Below, in pieces: positions 42,904 to 51,666 of a DNA stretch of 64,000 bases. A program made the translations under genes and the position numbers. Source of the DNA: Alteraurantiacibacter buctensis (GTDB taxonomy: Bacteria; Pseudomonadota; Alphaproteobacteria; Sphingomonadales; Sphingomonadaceae); assembly GCF_009827655.1 (NCBI RefSeq), contig NZ_WTYV01000001.1:186001-250000 (forward strand), written 5' to 3'. The notes under the pieces are model-generated. The model saw nothing but the letters and a program-made list of their open reading frames with translations. It was not told the origin of the DNA and ran no database searches. Within the stretch, counting starts at the first letter, position 1. Each line of letters starts with the position of its first letter.

Positions 42904-44976
42904 ATGCGCAAGTGGCACGTGGCCGTAGCGGCCTTCCTGGCGGTGAGCGCCCTGTCCGGCGTGGCCGCGCAAGGGACCGGAGGCTTGACCAGCGCTGCGG
43001 TGGAGCCGGGCCAGTGGCTCAGCAACGGCCGCACCTGGGACGAGCAGCACTTCAGCCCCCTGGACCAGATCAACGCCGGCAACGTCAACCAGCTTGGCCT
43101 GGCCTGGTATATCGACCTGCAGACCGATCGCGGGCAGGAAGCCACCCCGCTGGTGATCGGCCGCACACTCTACAACACCGAGCCGTGGAACATCACCACC
43201 GCCTATGACGCGGTGACCGGGCGGCAGTTGTGGCGCTTCGATCCGCAGGTGCCCCTGCGCTTTGGCCGCCTGGCCTGCTGCGACATCGTGACCCGCGGGC
43301 TGGCCGCCTGGCAGGACCGGATCTTCGTCGCCACGCTGGACGGGCGGCTGATCGCGCTGAACAAGGATACGGGGCAGCCGCTGTGGTCCACCCTCACGGT
43401 CGACAACTCCAGGCCCTACACCGTCACCGGCGCGCCGCGCGTCTATGTGACGCGGGAAGGCCGCGCGCTGGTGCTGATCGGCAACGGCGGGGCCGAGCGC
43501 GGGGTGCGCGGCTATGTCACCGCCTATGATGCCCAGACCGGCGAGCAGGCCTGGCGCTGGTACACCGTGCCCGGCAACCCGGCCGACGGGTTCGAGAACG
43601 AGGCCATGGAACGCGCGGCCGCCACCTGGACCGGCGAATGGTGGCTGAGCGGCGGCGGCGGCACCGCGTGGGACGGCTTCGCCTTCGATCCGGAGCTGAA
43701 CCTGATCTATGTCGGCACCGGCAACGGCAGCCCGTGGATGCGCCGTTGGCGCAGCCCCGGCGGGGGTGACAACCTGTACCTCTCCTCCATCGTGGCGCTG
43801 GATGCCACCACCGGCGAATATCGCTGGCACTACCAGACCACGCCGGGCGAGGACTGGGACTACACCGCCGTGCAGCAGATGATCCTGGCCGACCTGCCGA
43901 TCAACGGGCGGATGCGCCAGGTGCTGATGCAGGCCCCCAAGAACGGCTTCTTCTACGTGCTTGATCGCGCCACCGGCGAACTGCTGAGCGCCGAGGAAAT
44001 GCTGCCGATAAGCTGGGCCACCGGCATCGACATGGCCACCGGCCGCCCGATCGAGAACCCGGCGGCGCGCTATGGCAACGTGCCGGTGATGGTCAGCCCC
44101 GGCCCCGGCGGGGCGCACAACTGGAACGCCATGGCCTACAGCCCGCAGACGGGCCTGGTCTATGTGCCGGTGACCGAGACCTATGCCGCCTATGCCACGG
44201 CGGAGACTTACGATCCGGCGGTCGGCGGCACGGGTGCGGCCTATACCGGGCATGACGATATCCGCCGCCAGATTGCCGAACATGCCGATGCCAATTCCAA
44301 GGGCTGGCTGGCCGCGTGGGATCCGGTGACCCAGACCGAGCGCTGGCGCGTGCCCTATGCCCAGCGCGGCAGCGGCGGGGTGCTGGCCACCGCCGGCAAC
44401 CTGGTGTTCCAGGGCACTATCAACACCACCTTTGCCGCTTATCGCGCCGATACCGGCGAGAAGGTGTGGGAGATGCCGGCGCAGAACGTGCCGATGGCAG
44501 CGCCCATCACCTACATGGTGGACGGGGTGCAATACATCGCCGTCAACGCCGGCTGGGGCGGGGGCATGGCCCACGTGGAGCGGGCCGCCTTCAGCAACCT
44601 GCAGCTCAGCCGTCCGCGCCTGCTGGTGTTCCGCCTGGGCGGCACGGCCCAGCTTCCGCCGATGCCGGCGGAAAGCTTCGCCCTGCCCCAGCTCAGCCCG
44701 CCCCCGGCCCTCACCGGCACGCCGGAGCAGGTGGCGGCAGGCGAGACGCTCTATGGCGCCAACTGCGCGATGTGCCACGGCAGCGCGGCGCGCGGCGGGG
44801 TCAAGGATCTGCGCCACATGTCGCCCGCCACCCATGCCGAGTTTGCCGACATCCTGCTGCGCGGCACCCGCGCCCGCAACGGCATGGCCAGCTTTGCCGA
44901 TACGCTGTCCGAACAGCAGGTGGCGGACATCCACCAGTACCTGATTGCCCGCGCCAACCAGGATTGGGGCGGGTGA
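42904..44976 (+). CDS. PQQ-dependent quinohaemoprotein alcohol dehydrogenase
   Basis: A 690-residue periplasmic enzyme with signal peptide (VAVAAFLAVSALSGVAA). The N-terminal part is an eight-bladed PQQ propeller with the adjacent cysteine pair LACCDIV, PQQ/Ca site residues in FENEAMERAAATW and GNGSPW, and the catalytic aspartate in EDWDYTA. There is no Asp two residues later, so the calcium rather than the lanthanide (XoxF) type is indicated. The C-terminal 90 residues are a cytochrome c with CAMCHG and a methionine ligand in NGMASF. It oxidises an alcohol, perhaps a phenylpropanoid alcohol, and passes electrons to the respiratory chain. Confidence 0.93.
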   Translation: MRKWHVAVAAFLAVSALSGVAAQGTGGLTSAAVEPGQWLSNGRTWDEQHFSPLDQINAGNVNQLGLAWYIDLQTDRGQEATPLVIGRTLYNTEPWNITTAYDAVTGRQLWRFDPQVPLRFGRLACCDIVTRGLAAWQDRIFVATLDGRLIALNKDTGQPLWSTLTVDNSRPYTVTGAPRVYVTREGRALVLIGNGGAERGVRGYVTAYDAQTGEQAWRWYTVPGNPADGFENEAMERAAATWTGEWWLSGGGGTAWDGFAFDPELNLIYVGTGNGSPWMRRWRSPGGGDNLYLSSIVALDATTGEYRWHYQTTPGEDWDYTAVQQMILADLPINGRMRQVLMQAPKNGFFYVLDRATGELLSAEEMLPISWATGIDMATGRPIENPAARYGNVPVMVSPGPGGAHNWNAMAYSPQTGLVYVPVTETYAAYATAETYDPAVGGTGAAYTGHDDIRRQIAEHADANSKGWLAAWDPVTQTERWRVPYAQRGSGGVLATAGNLVFQGTINTTFAAYRADTGEKVWEMPAQNVPMAAPITYMVDGVQYIAVNAGWGGGMAHVERAAFSNLQLSRPRLLVFRLGGTAQLPPMPAESFALPQLSPPPALTGTPEQVAAGETLYGANCAMCHGSAARGGVKDLRHMSPATHAEFADILLRGTRARNGMASFADTLSEQQVADIHQYLIARANQDWGG

Positions 44977-45002
44977 GCCATACCAACGAGGGAGAGGATC
45001 AC

Positions 45003-45611
45003 ATGAGGAACTGGAAGACAGCCGCGCTGGTGCTGGTTGCTGCGGGCATGGGCGTGACCGCCCTGCCCGCCATGGCGCAGGACAACGCCCCAACCTACAG
45101 CCGCGGCTATGCCGATGACCGCGCGGAGATCGAGGACCTGATGGCGCGCTACATGTTCGCCATCGATTACTTCGACTGGGACGCCTACGTGGCCACCTTC
45201 GCCCCCGATGGCGAGCTCACCTTTGCCCGCGGCACCACCCGTGGGCGAGAGGCGATCCGCGCCGTGGTGATGGATTTCAGCCAGGGCATCGGCCGTTTCT
45301 ACCACACGGCGGATGGCCAGCCGGCCAAGCTGCGCCACGTGCTGCTCAACAGCTCGATCCGGGTGGAGGGTGACCGCGCCTGGGCCTCTACCCTGTGGCA
45401 GGAAATGGCCAACAACGGCCCGGATGACACGATGAAGGACGGGACCTACGGCCTCTACCAGGACGAGTTCGTCCGGCTGGATGGCCGCTGGTATATCCAG
45501 AAGCGCAACGTGCTCAACGAGTTCATCCCCGGCCGCAATTCCGGCCCGGCCAACCCGGTGTCCGAGATGGATGCGGCAGCGGCGGCTTACCGGGCGCAAT
45601 TGGCCCAGTAA
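45003..45611 (+). CDS. Secreted SnoaL-like protein
   Basis: A 202-residue SnoaL_4-type protein with a signal peptide (NWKTAALVLVAAGMGVTALP, ending AMAQ). The mature part has DRAEIEDLMARYMFAIDYFD, FAPDGELTFARGTTRG and DGRWYIQKRNV. ATG 45003 has GGAGAGG 6 bases upstream. As the last gene of the exported oxygenase/PQQ set it may be a periplasmic dehydratase or isomerase. No catalytic residue can be assigned. Confidence 0.82.
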   Translation: MRNWKTAALVLVAAGMGVTALPAMAQDNAPTYSRGYADDRAEIEDLMARYMFAIDYFDWDAYVATFAPDGELTFARGTTRGREAIRAVVMDFSQGIGRFYHTADGQPAKLRHVLLNSSIRVEGDRAWASTLWQEMANNGPDDTMKDGTYGLYQDEFVRLDGRWYIQKRNVLNEFIPGRNSGPANPVSEMDAAAAAYRAQLAQ

Positions 45612-45620
45612 GCCCGCTCC

Positions 45621-47264
45621 TCACGCCTCGCAGGCGAAGCTGCTGGCCGCGTTGCGGTCCCCGCCCTTGTAGCGCGCCACCAGCGGGTGCGGGCACAGGG
45701 GCCGGGACACGCCGGGAATGGTGCTGCTGGTCGCCTCGATCCGGTCGGGCGCCCGGCCGTGCTCCACCCAGTCGACAATGGCGTCCAGCATCTCGAATCG
45801 GTCGGTCGCCTCGCCCCCGCCGCAGTGAAGCATGCCCGGTACGGCAAAGAAGCGCACCGCATCGGCCCCCGCCTGCCCGGTCGCTGCGACCATCGCCTCG
45901 TGCCAGCGGATGATCTCCGGGGTGGACATGCCCTGGTCGGACAGGCCGTTGTAGACGATCATCTTGCCGCGCAGGGCATAGGTGGACAGCAGCGGGTTGT
46001 CGCCATCGCCGATGCCGCCCTGGTAGCGGATGCGGGCCAGCATCTGGTCCACCGTCCAATCCGCCGCCAGCGGATCCCACGCCGGATCGGGCGGGGTCAG
46101 TTGCAGGTAGCGCAGCATGTTCAGGCCCAGGAACGAATCTGCCGAATTGGGCTGGCCGGTTTCACTCGTGCCCAGCCGCATCCCGCGCCAGGCAGAGCTG
46201 GCGATGCCGGTGTCATAGGTGAACGGGCCGTAGACGTGGCGGCCATCCGCCGTCATCGGGCCGGTCATCAGCTCGTGCAGCACCTCGGCCTGCACGGGGG
46301 ACAGGCAGCTTTCGGTCTTGCCGCGCTCGCACACCAGGGTGCGCGGGTGGAAGCTGCATGATCGCCAATCGTTGATAAAGCCATCGGCCAGGCCATCCAG
46401 CGCGTCGCACTGGTTCAGCACGGCGCCTTTCACCAGGTCCAGGTCCCCTTGCGAGAAGGCGCGGGCATAGATCGGCCGCCCGTCGGCATCGCGCGGAGCG
46501 GCGCGGGCCAGCGTGCGCATGTTCCATGCCTCGCCCAGCCCCAGCCGCGAAAAGCCCTGCGCCGGATCACCCGCCACGATGCCGTCGAACTCCAGCGGCA
46601 GGTGCTGCGAGGCCACCAGCCCCTGCCGCCCGCCGTTGGAACAGCCGACGAAATAGGAATACGCCGGCCCCGCGCCATAGAAATGCCGGATCAGCCGTTT
46701 GGCCTCCTGCGTCACCTCGTCCAGCGCGTTATAGGCGTAATCGGTGCGCGCCTGCTGGTCCAAGCCGAAGCTGGCGTCCACGATCGAACCGGTATGCCCG
46801 CTGTCGGTGCCGACCACGGCAAAGCCGCGCGCCAGAGCAGGCGGTCCGCCGCTGTTGGCCACGGCGCCGATCGACGGGTTGAGCACGCCGTCCAGCCCGC
46901 CCCCGCCCTGGAACAGGAAGCGCCCGTTCCACTCCAGCGGCAGGCGCAGCTCGAAGCCGATGCCGAATTCGCGGCCGCCGAAGCCGATCCGCCGGTCAAT
47001 CGTGCCGCGCACCAGGCAGTGGGCCGGCAGCACGGGCGGCTCGCCAGCCTGCGGCGGACCACCGGCCGGGCGAGTGAAGGGACCGGCGGGGACCAGTTCC
47101 GCCGTGCCGATCTCCACGTTGGGCAGGGCCGCCTGCGCCAGGGCAGTGCAGCTTGCCGCCGTGGGGACGGTGTCTCCCTGCGCCGCGCCGGGAATGGCTG
47201 CCAGCGCCGCCAGCGCGGTGCCGCCAAGGGCCGTGGCAATCGCAAATCCGTGCCTGATGCTCAT
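45621..47264 (-). CDS. Secreted tannase/feruloyl esterase family hydrolase
   Basis: A 547-residue tannase/feruloyl esterase with a signal peptide ending near AAQG at 27-30. The catalytic serine is S209 in VGCSNGGRQG, the acid is in GLSDQGMS, and the His in GMLHCGGG. Cysteines beside Ser209 (C208) and the His form the typical CS-D-HC disulfide that ties the triad together. It cleaves galloyl or hydroxycinnamoyl esters of sugars or glycans. It is the last gene of an operon with an HSL esterase and a fructokinase (ATGA overlap with the latter), implying that its substrate is an aromatic ester of a sugar, perhaps sucrose. Confidence 0.92.
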   Translation of the reverse strand: MSIRHGFAIATALGGTALAALAAIPGAAQGDTVPTAASCTALAQAALPNVEIGTAELVPAGPFTRPAGGPPQAGEPPVLPAHCLVRGTIDRRIGFGGREFGIGFELRLPLEWNGRFLFQGGGGLDGVLNPSIGAVANSGGPPALARGFAVVGTDSGHTGSIVDASFGLDQQARTDYAYNALDEVTQEAKRLIRHFYGAGPAYSYFVGCSNGGRQGLVASQHLPLEFDGIVAGDPAQGFSRLGLGEAWNMRTLARAAPRDADGRPIYARAFSQGDLDLVKGAVLNQCDALDGLADGFINDWRSCSFHPRTLVCERGKTESCLSPVQAEVLHELMTGPMTADGRHVYGPFTYDTGIASSAWRGMRLGTSETGQPNSADSFLGLNMLRYLQLTPPDPAWDPLAADWTVDQMLARIRYQGGIGDGDNPLLSTYALRGKMIVYNGLSDQGMSTPEIIRWHEAMVAATGQAGADAVRFFAVPGMLHCGGGEATDRFEMLDAIVDWVEHGRAPDRIEATSSTIPGVSRPLCPHPLVARYKGGDRNAASSFACEA

Positions 47265-48163
47265 GCGTTCTCTCCCGCCAGGGCGCGCGCCGCCAGCACC
47301 AGCGCGCCGGTTGGTCCGGCATCGTCACCCAGCAGCGGGGGGACAACCAGGTCCGCCATCGCGGCTTCGTCCAGCGGCCCCAGGTAACCAGCCAGCAGGC
47401 CCGGCACCAGCGCGCGGGCGCGGGGCAGCAGGTGCGGCTGGCGACCCGTCACCCCGCCTCCGATCACGATCTTCTGCGGCGAGAGCGACAGCATCAGGCT
47501 GGCGACAAGCTGCGCCAGGTCATGCGCCACCGGCTCCCACGCCGGGTCATCGGCAGGCAGGTCGCCCGGCGGGCGTGGCAGGCGGGCATGCAGCGCCGGG
47601 CCGGCAATCAGCCCCTCGATGCAATCACCGTGAAACGGGCACGAACCCGCGAAGGTATCCCCCGCCGCGCGGCGCAGGCGCAGGTGGCCAATTTCCGGGT
47701 GCATCCGGCCATGGACCGGCTGGCCTTCCACCAGCACCCCGCCGCCAAGGCCGGTGCCGATCGTGAGGTAAACCAGCGTGCCGCAACCCCGGCCCGCGCC
47801 ATGGGCCTGTTCGGCCAGCGCCGCGCCGTTGACGTCGGTATCGACCAGCACGGGGCACGGCAGCGCGGCGCGCACCGCACCCAGCACGTCAGCCCCGGCC
47901 CAGCCGGGCTTGGGCGTGGCCAGGATCTGCCCGTAATCGGCGGCCTGCGGATCGACGCGGATCGGCCCGAAGCTGGCGATGCCGATTGCGGCGAGCGGCG
48001 CGGCATCATGCCAGCCGCGCAGCACGGCCACCGCCCCGGCCAGCGTCTCCGCAGGCGTGGTGGTGGGCAGTTGCACCCGCTCCACAATGGTCACGCCATC
48101 ACCCAGCACCAGCACGCACTTGGTGCCGCCCAGCTCGATCCCGGCGAGCCTGTTTCCCGCCAC
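47261..48163 (-). CDS. ROK-family fructokinase
   Basis: A 300-residue ROK sugar kinase. The ATP motif is GIELGGTKCVLVLGDG, the catalytic part is LVDTDVNGAAL, and the zinc-binding block is GSCPFHGDCIEGLIAGPAL. The IGIASFGPI, TPKPGWAG and TIGTGLGGGV segments match the YdhR/ScrK-like fructokinases closely, so fructose is the best substrate guess. It is sandwiched between an esterase (5 bp upstream) and a tannase (4-bp overlap). With the GH68 enzyme of the nearby LacI locus it would complete sucrose breakdown. Confidence 0.87.
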   Translation of the reverse strand: MAGNRLAGIELGGTKCVLVLGDGVTIVERVQLPTTTPAETLAGAVAVLRGWHDAAPLAAIGIASFGPIRVDPQAADYGQILATPKPGWAGADVLGAVRAALPCPVLVDTDVNGAALAEQAHGAGRGCGTLVYLTIGTGLGGGVLVEGQPVHGRMHPEIGHLRLRRAAGDTFAGSCPFHGDCIEGLIAGPALHARLPRPPGDLPADDPAWEPVAHDLAQLVASLMLSLSPQKIVIGGGVTGRQPHLLPRARALVPGLLAGYLGPLDEAAMADLVVPPLLGDDAGPTGALVLAARALAGENA

Positions 48164-48168
48164 GCCGG

Positions 48169-49236
48169 TCAGCCTTGCGCGAAGGCGCGGCGCAGCGCGT
48201 TCAGCTTGGACTGGGTGAAATTGCGCGCCAAGGCGGTGTCCGCCGCCGCCCCGTCGAACCCGTGGAAGCCCCCCGGCACCACCAGCAGCTCCACCGGCAC
48301 GTTGGCCAGCGCCAGGCGGCGGGCATAGTCGATGTCCTCGGGCGCGAAGAGATCGACCGAGCCGACCCCGATCCAGGCGGGCGGCAGGCCGGCCACGTTT
48401 TCCAGCCGCGCAGGGGCGGCGGTGGAGGATACCCCGGCGCTGCCCGGTGCCATGCCCAGGTAACTTTCCCAGCCCAGCCGGTTTTCCGCCGCGCTCCAGC
48501 CCACCGTGGCGATGTGGGGCGGCAGGGTCACCGTGCTGCCGGTGCGGTCATCGATCATCGGATAGACCAGGCACTGGAACAGCACCGGCACCTCGCCCCG
48601 GTCGCGCGCCTTGATCGCCAGCGTGGCGGCATGGCCGCCGCCGGCGCTCTCACCCATAACCGCGATGCGGGCAGGATCGACCCCCAGCGCCTCGGCATTG
48701 CCGTGCAGCCACTTCAGCGCGTGGTAGTTCTCCTCGGTCGAGGTGGTCCAGCGCACGGCGGGAGACAGCGAGTATTCCACCGTCACGATGGTGCAGTCGA
48801 GGTCACGCGCGGTGTTCTGCAGGCCTGCCAGTTCGCCCGTTGCGCTGCCCACCAGGTGGCCGCCGCCGTGGGTGTGGAGGATGGCCGGACGGCGCAGCGT
48901 GGGCTCGGAATTGATGACATAGACCTTCACCCCCGGCAGGCTGCCGGCAGGGGGGATGTCCACCGCGCGCACCGGAATGCCCGGTTGCAGTGTGGGCATG
49001 GGCTGGGGGAACATGCGCTGGATTTCGGGCAGCGATTCCGCCGTGATCGCCGGAAAGCCGTTCTCGATCATGCGGCGTGCGGCGGGGCGCAGTTCGGGGG
49101 CGATCGGGGCCAGCCGTTCGGCCACCGAAAGGGCCGGGGCCGCCGGCTGCGCCAGCACGTTGGCGGGGCGCACCAGCGCCGCACCCACCAGGGCCAGCAT
49201 CCCTGCCCGGCCCAGTTCACGCCTGCTCAGCTGCAT
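48169..49236 (-). CDS. Tat-exported HSL-type alpha/beta hydrolase
   Basis: A 355-residue esterase of the hormone-sensitive lipase family, with a twin-arginine signal (LSRRELGRAGMLALVGAALV). The oxyanion motif is HTHGGGHL, the nucleophile MGESAGGGH, the acid VGSVDLFAPED and the His GFHGFDG. ATG 49236 places the Tat motif at the N-terminus; the frame open 72 bases upstream would bury it. First gene of an operon with fructokinase and tannase. Probable role: removal of short acyl or aroyl groups from sugar esters in the periplasm. Confidence 0.9.
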   Translation of the reverse strand: MQLSRRELGRAGMLALVGAALVRPANVLAQPAAPALSVAERLAPIAPELRPAARRMIENGFPAITAESLPEIQRMFPQPMPTLQPGIPVRAVDIPPAGSLPGVKVYVINSEPTLRRPAILHTHGGGHLVGSATGELAGLQNTARDLDCTIVTVEYSLSPAVRWTTSTEENYHALKWLHGNAEALGVDPARIAVMGESAGGGHAATLAIKARDRGEVPVLFQCLVYPMIDDRTGSTVTLPPHIATVGWSAAENRLGWESYLGMAPGSAGVSSTAAPARLENVAGLPPAWIGVGSVDLFAPEDIDYARRLALANVPVELLVVPGGFHGFDGAAADTALARNFTQSKLNALRRAFAQG

Positions 49237-49331
49237 CGTCTTGTCCTCAATCCCGGCAATCGCCTTCCCGCGCCAATTGTGCGCAAGTTCGCTGCGGGAA
49301 GCGACCAAAAACTTTGCGAAACAATGGCGGT

Positions 49332-49373
49332 GCCGGCAGCTCCCCGAGGGGGGAGGGAGAGGGAGCTGCCGGC
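49332..49373 (-). terminator. Hairpin terminator after TonB receptor gene
   Basis: GCCGGCAGCTCCC (49332-49344) and GGGAGCTGCCGGC (49361-49373) form a perfect 13-bp stem with a 16-base loop. It sits just past the stop of the minus-strand TonB gene. A short T-run (AGTTTTTGG) follows about 20 bases later on the minus strand, so termination may be partial. Confidence 0.65.
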
Positions 49374-49394
49374 CGGTCCTCCTGTGGCCCGAGC

Positions 49395-51509
49395 TTAGTA
49401 GGAGGTCACCCGGAACCGGAAACCCAGCGTGCGGGGCGTGGGGCCGGAGCCGGAGAGAGGACCGTTGGTCCCGACAAAGGTGGGCCCGCGCTCGTCGAAC
49501 AGGTTGTTGCCGATGAAGGCGAACTCCCAGTTGTCGTGGCGGAAGCCCGCGGTGAAGCCCACCAGGTTATAGGGCCGCGCGGTGAAGCCGTTGGCCTGCA
49601 GGCGGTCGCCGCTGTGGCTGAAGGATACGTTGGAGAAGCCTTCGAAGCCCTCGGCGATGTCGGTGTTGTAGTTCACGTCGAAGCGATAGTTGTTCGCCAG
49701 CGTGTTGAGCAGCCGGTCACCCGGCGCCAGCAGCGGCTGAGCCCCGCCGATCACCGGGTTGACGCTGTCGTACTCGCTGTCGTTGATATTGCCGACGAAG
49801 TTCAGGTTCAGCCCGTCAACCGGGGTGCGCCAGTGGACTTCCAGGTCGATGCCGCGGGTGGTGGCATCGCCGAAGTTGGCAAAGCCGTTCACGCCCTGGA
49901 TGCCGCCGGTGACCGAAGTCTGCAGGTTGGTGTACTTCAGGTTGTAGAGGTTGAGGCCCACGTTCAGGTTATCGTCGGGCGTGCGCCACTTCAGGCCGAA
50001 CTCGTAGTTCTTCGACCGTTCCGGCTCCAGCGCCACGCCCACGGTAACACCGGCCAGCCGCAGCGATTCCACCTGCACGCGCGACTGCACGATGCCCGGG
50101 CGGAAGCCGGTGGCGGCGGTGACGAACATGGTCAGGTTGTCGGTGGGAATATAGGTCAGGTTGAGGCGCCAGGTCTCCACGCTCGCCTTGGTCGGCACCG
50201 TGCCGCCGCCGTCGCGGAACGCGCGGTCGTCATGATAGGTGCGGATGCCCGCCAGCGGGATCAGCTTGCCGTCCAGCAGCTCGTAGCTCACCTCGCCGAA
50301 CACCGCCCAGTTCTCGGTCAGCGTGTCGTTGTCGGCGTTGATGTTGACGAACGGCGGGATCTGCAGGGCGTTGACCTGCGGGCCGCTGCCATCCTGGTAC
50401 GAACCGCCGATCACCCAGTTGAACGGCCCTTCGCCGTTGGAGTTCACGCGCAGTTCCTGGGCAAACATCTTGGGCAGGAACTGGCTGGAGAAGAAGCCGG
50501 CCGGGGCAATCGGGATGTTGATGCCGAACACGCCTTCCAGGTTGCTGGTGGCGCTGGTGATGGTGAAATCATCGAGGTCCAGCGTGGCGGTGAGGCTCAT
50601 CAACTCGAAGCTGCCGTTGGAGAAGCCATCCTGCCCGGCAGTGTTCTGGAAGTACACCGGATCGACCGAGGCGGTGAAGCCGGTGAAGTTCTGCCGCGGG
50701 CGGAACTTCCAGTATTGCGCGCGGATGTCCAGGTTCTCGACCGGGCGGATCAGCGCCACCACGCGGATGTCGTCGTTCTTGGCGTTGTTCACGCCGCGCT
50801 CGTCCGGGATGCCGTCGAAGGCACCATAGTAGACATCGGCATAGCCCGCATCTTCCGACACGCCGCCGCTGATGCGGATGGCCAGCTTGTCCTCGATGAT
50901 CGGCACAGAGAGGGCACCGGCCACGTTGTAGTTGGGGGCCGTTGCACCGGTGGTGCGGGTGGCTTCCGCCTCGAAGGCGTATTCCACGCTGTTCAGGTCA
51001 GGATCGCGGGTGTGGAAGATGAACACGCCGCCCGAAGAGCCCTGGCCATAGAGCGTGCCGTGCGGGCCGCGCAGCACCTCGATCCGCTCCATGTCGAGGA
51101 AGCGCACCGGCGGCGCGATGCCGAAGTTGGTGACGATGAAAGGCGTATCGTCGAGGTAGTAGCCGATCGGCGAATCGCCGTTCTGCGTCACGTTGCCGCG
51201 CAGGTTGTAGAAGCGCGAGCCGTTCGACTGGCGGAAGCCCTCGAAGGCACCGGGGACGCTGGAGACCAGGTCACCGATGGTGGTGATGTTGCGTTCCTTC
51301 AGGTCTTCCCCGCTGAACACCTGGATTGCCAGCGGCACTTCCTGCAGTTCCTGCGTGCCGGTCTTGGACGCCGTAACCAGGATTTCGTCACCCGCCTCTG
51401 CGGTGGCCGCGCCGGTTTCCTGCGATTCAGCGTCCTGCGCCTGCGCCGCGCCGCCTGCCAGCACCGCCGCAATGGCGATAGCCGCCGTCATCTGCTGCCG
51501 AAAGCCCAT
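49395..51509 (-). CDS. TonB-dependent outer-membrane receptor
   Basis: A 704-residue receptor. The signal peptide (IAIAAVLAGGAAQAQ) is followed by a TonB-box-like EILVTASKTG, a plug domain (VPLAIQVFSGEDLKERNI ... VEVLRGPHGTLYGQGSSGG-type core) and a 22-strand barrel ending in aromatic TLGFRFRVTSY. It belongs to the FecA-like group that sphingomonads use for sugars and aromatics. Two LacI-type palindromes lie upstream (51528-51537, 51608-51617), so it belongs to the same regulon as the GH68 gene. Uptake of a sucrose-containing compound is inferred. Confidence 0.92.
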   Translation of the reverse strand: MGFRQQMTAAIAIAAVLAGGAAQAQDAESQETGAATAEAGDEILVTASKTGTQELQEVPLAIQVFSGEDLKERNITTIGDLVSSVPGAFEGFRQSNGSRFYNLRGNVTQNGDSPIGYYLDDTPFIVTNFGIAPPVRFLDMERIEVLRGPHGTLYGQGSSGGVFIFHTRDPDLNSVEYAFEAEATRTTGATAPNYNVAGALSVPIIEDKLAIRISGGVSEDAGYADVYYGAFDGIPDERGVNNAKNDDIRVVALIRPVENLDIRAQYWKFRPRQNFTGFTASVDPVYFQNTAGQDGFSNGSFELMSLTATLDLDDFTITSATSNLEGVFGINIPIAPAGFFSSQFLPKMFAQELRVNSNGEGPFNWVIGGSYQDGSGPQVNALQIPPFVNINADNDTLTENWAVFGEVSYELLDGKLIPLAGIRTYHDDRAFRDGGGTVPTKASVETWRLNLTYIPTDNLTMFVTAATGFRPGIVQSRVQVESLRLAGVTVGVALEPERSKNYEFGLKWRTPDDNLNVGLNLYNLKYTNLQTSVTGGIQGVNGFANFGDATTRGIDLEVHWRTPVDGLNLNFVGNINDSEYDSVNPVIGGAQPLLAPGDRLLNTLANNYRFDVNYNTDIAEGFEGFSNVSFSHSGDRLQANGFTARPYNLVGFTAGFRHDNWEFAFIGNNLFDERGPTFVGTNGPLSGSGPTPRTLGFRFRVTSY

Positions 51510-51527
51510 CTCTCCACTCCCCTAGCT

Positions 51528-51617
51528 CAATCGATTGCTTCACTCGGCAATCGTTTCCAATTTCTCGCTGATTGAACACGCATGCGCATGTGTCAATGAA
51601 AATTGCACAATCGATTG
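51528..51617. promoter_or_regulatory. Two CAATCGATTG operators before TonB receptor
   Basis: Perfect palindromes CAATCGATTG at 51528-51537 and 51608-51617, the second extended to GCACAATCGATTGCAC, are separated by 70 bp. A half-like copy GCAATCGTTT (51547-51556) lies between. Spacing and symmetry fit LacI-family operators; paired sites permit looping. The gap also separates the TonB gene from the end of the GH68 gene. Confidence 0.75.
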
Positions 51618-51666
51618 CACAAGCGGTTTCAGCGTGGCTTCAATGCCGCAATTTTTCCCCCGCAGC

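Noticed and set aside
42904-44976. Lanthanide-dependent XoxF-type dehydrogenase
   Set aside because: The Asp two residues after the catalytic Asp is Thr here, and a haem c domain is attached; this fits a calcium quinohaemoprotein alcohol dehydrogenase.
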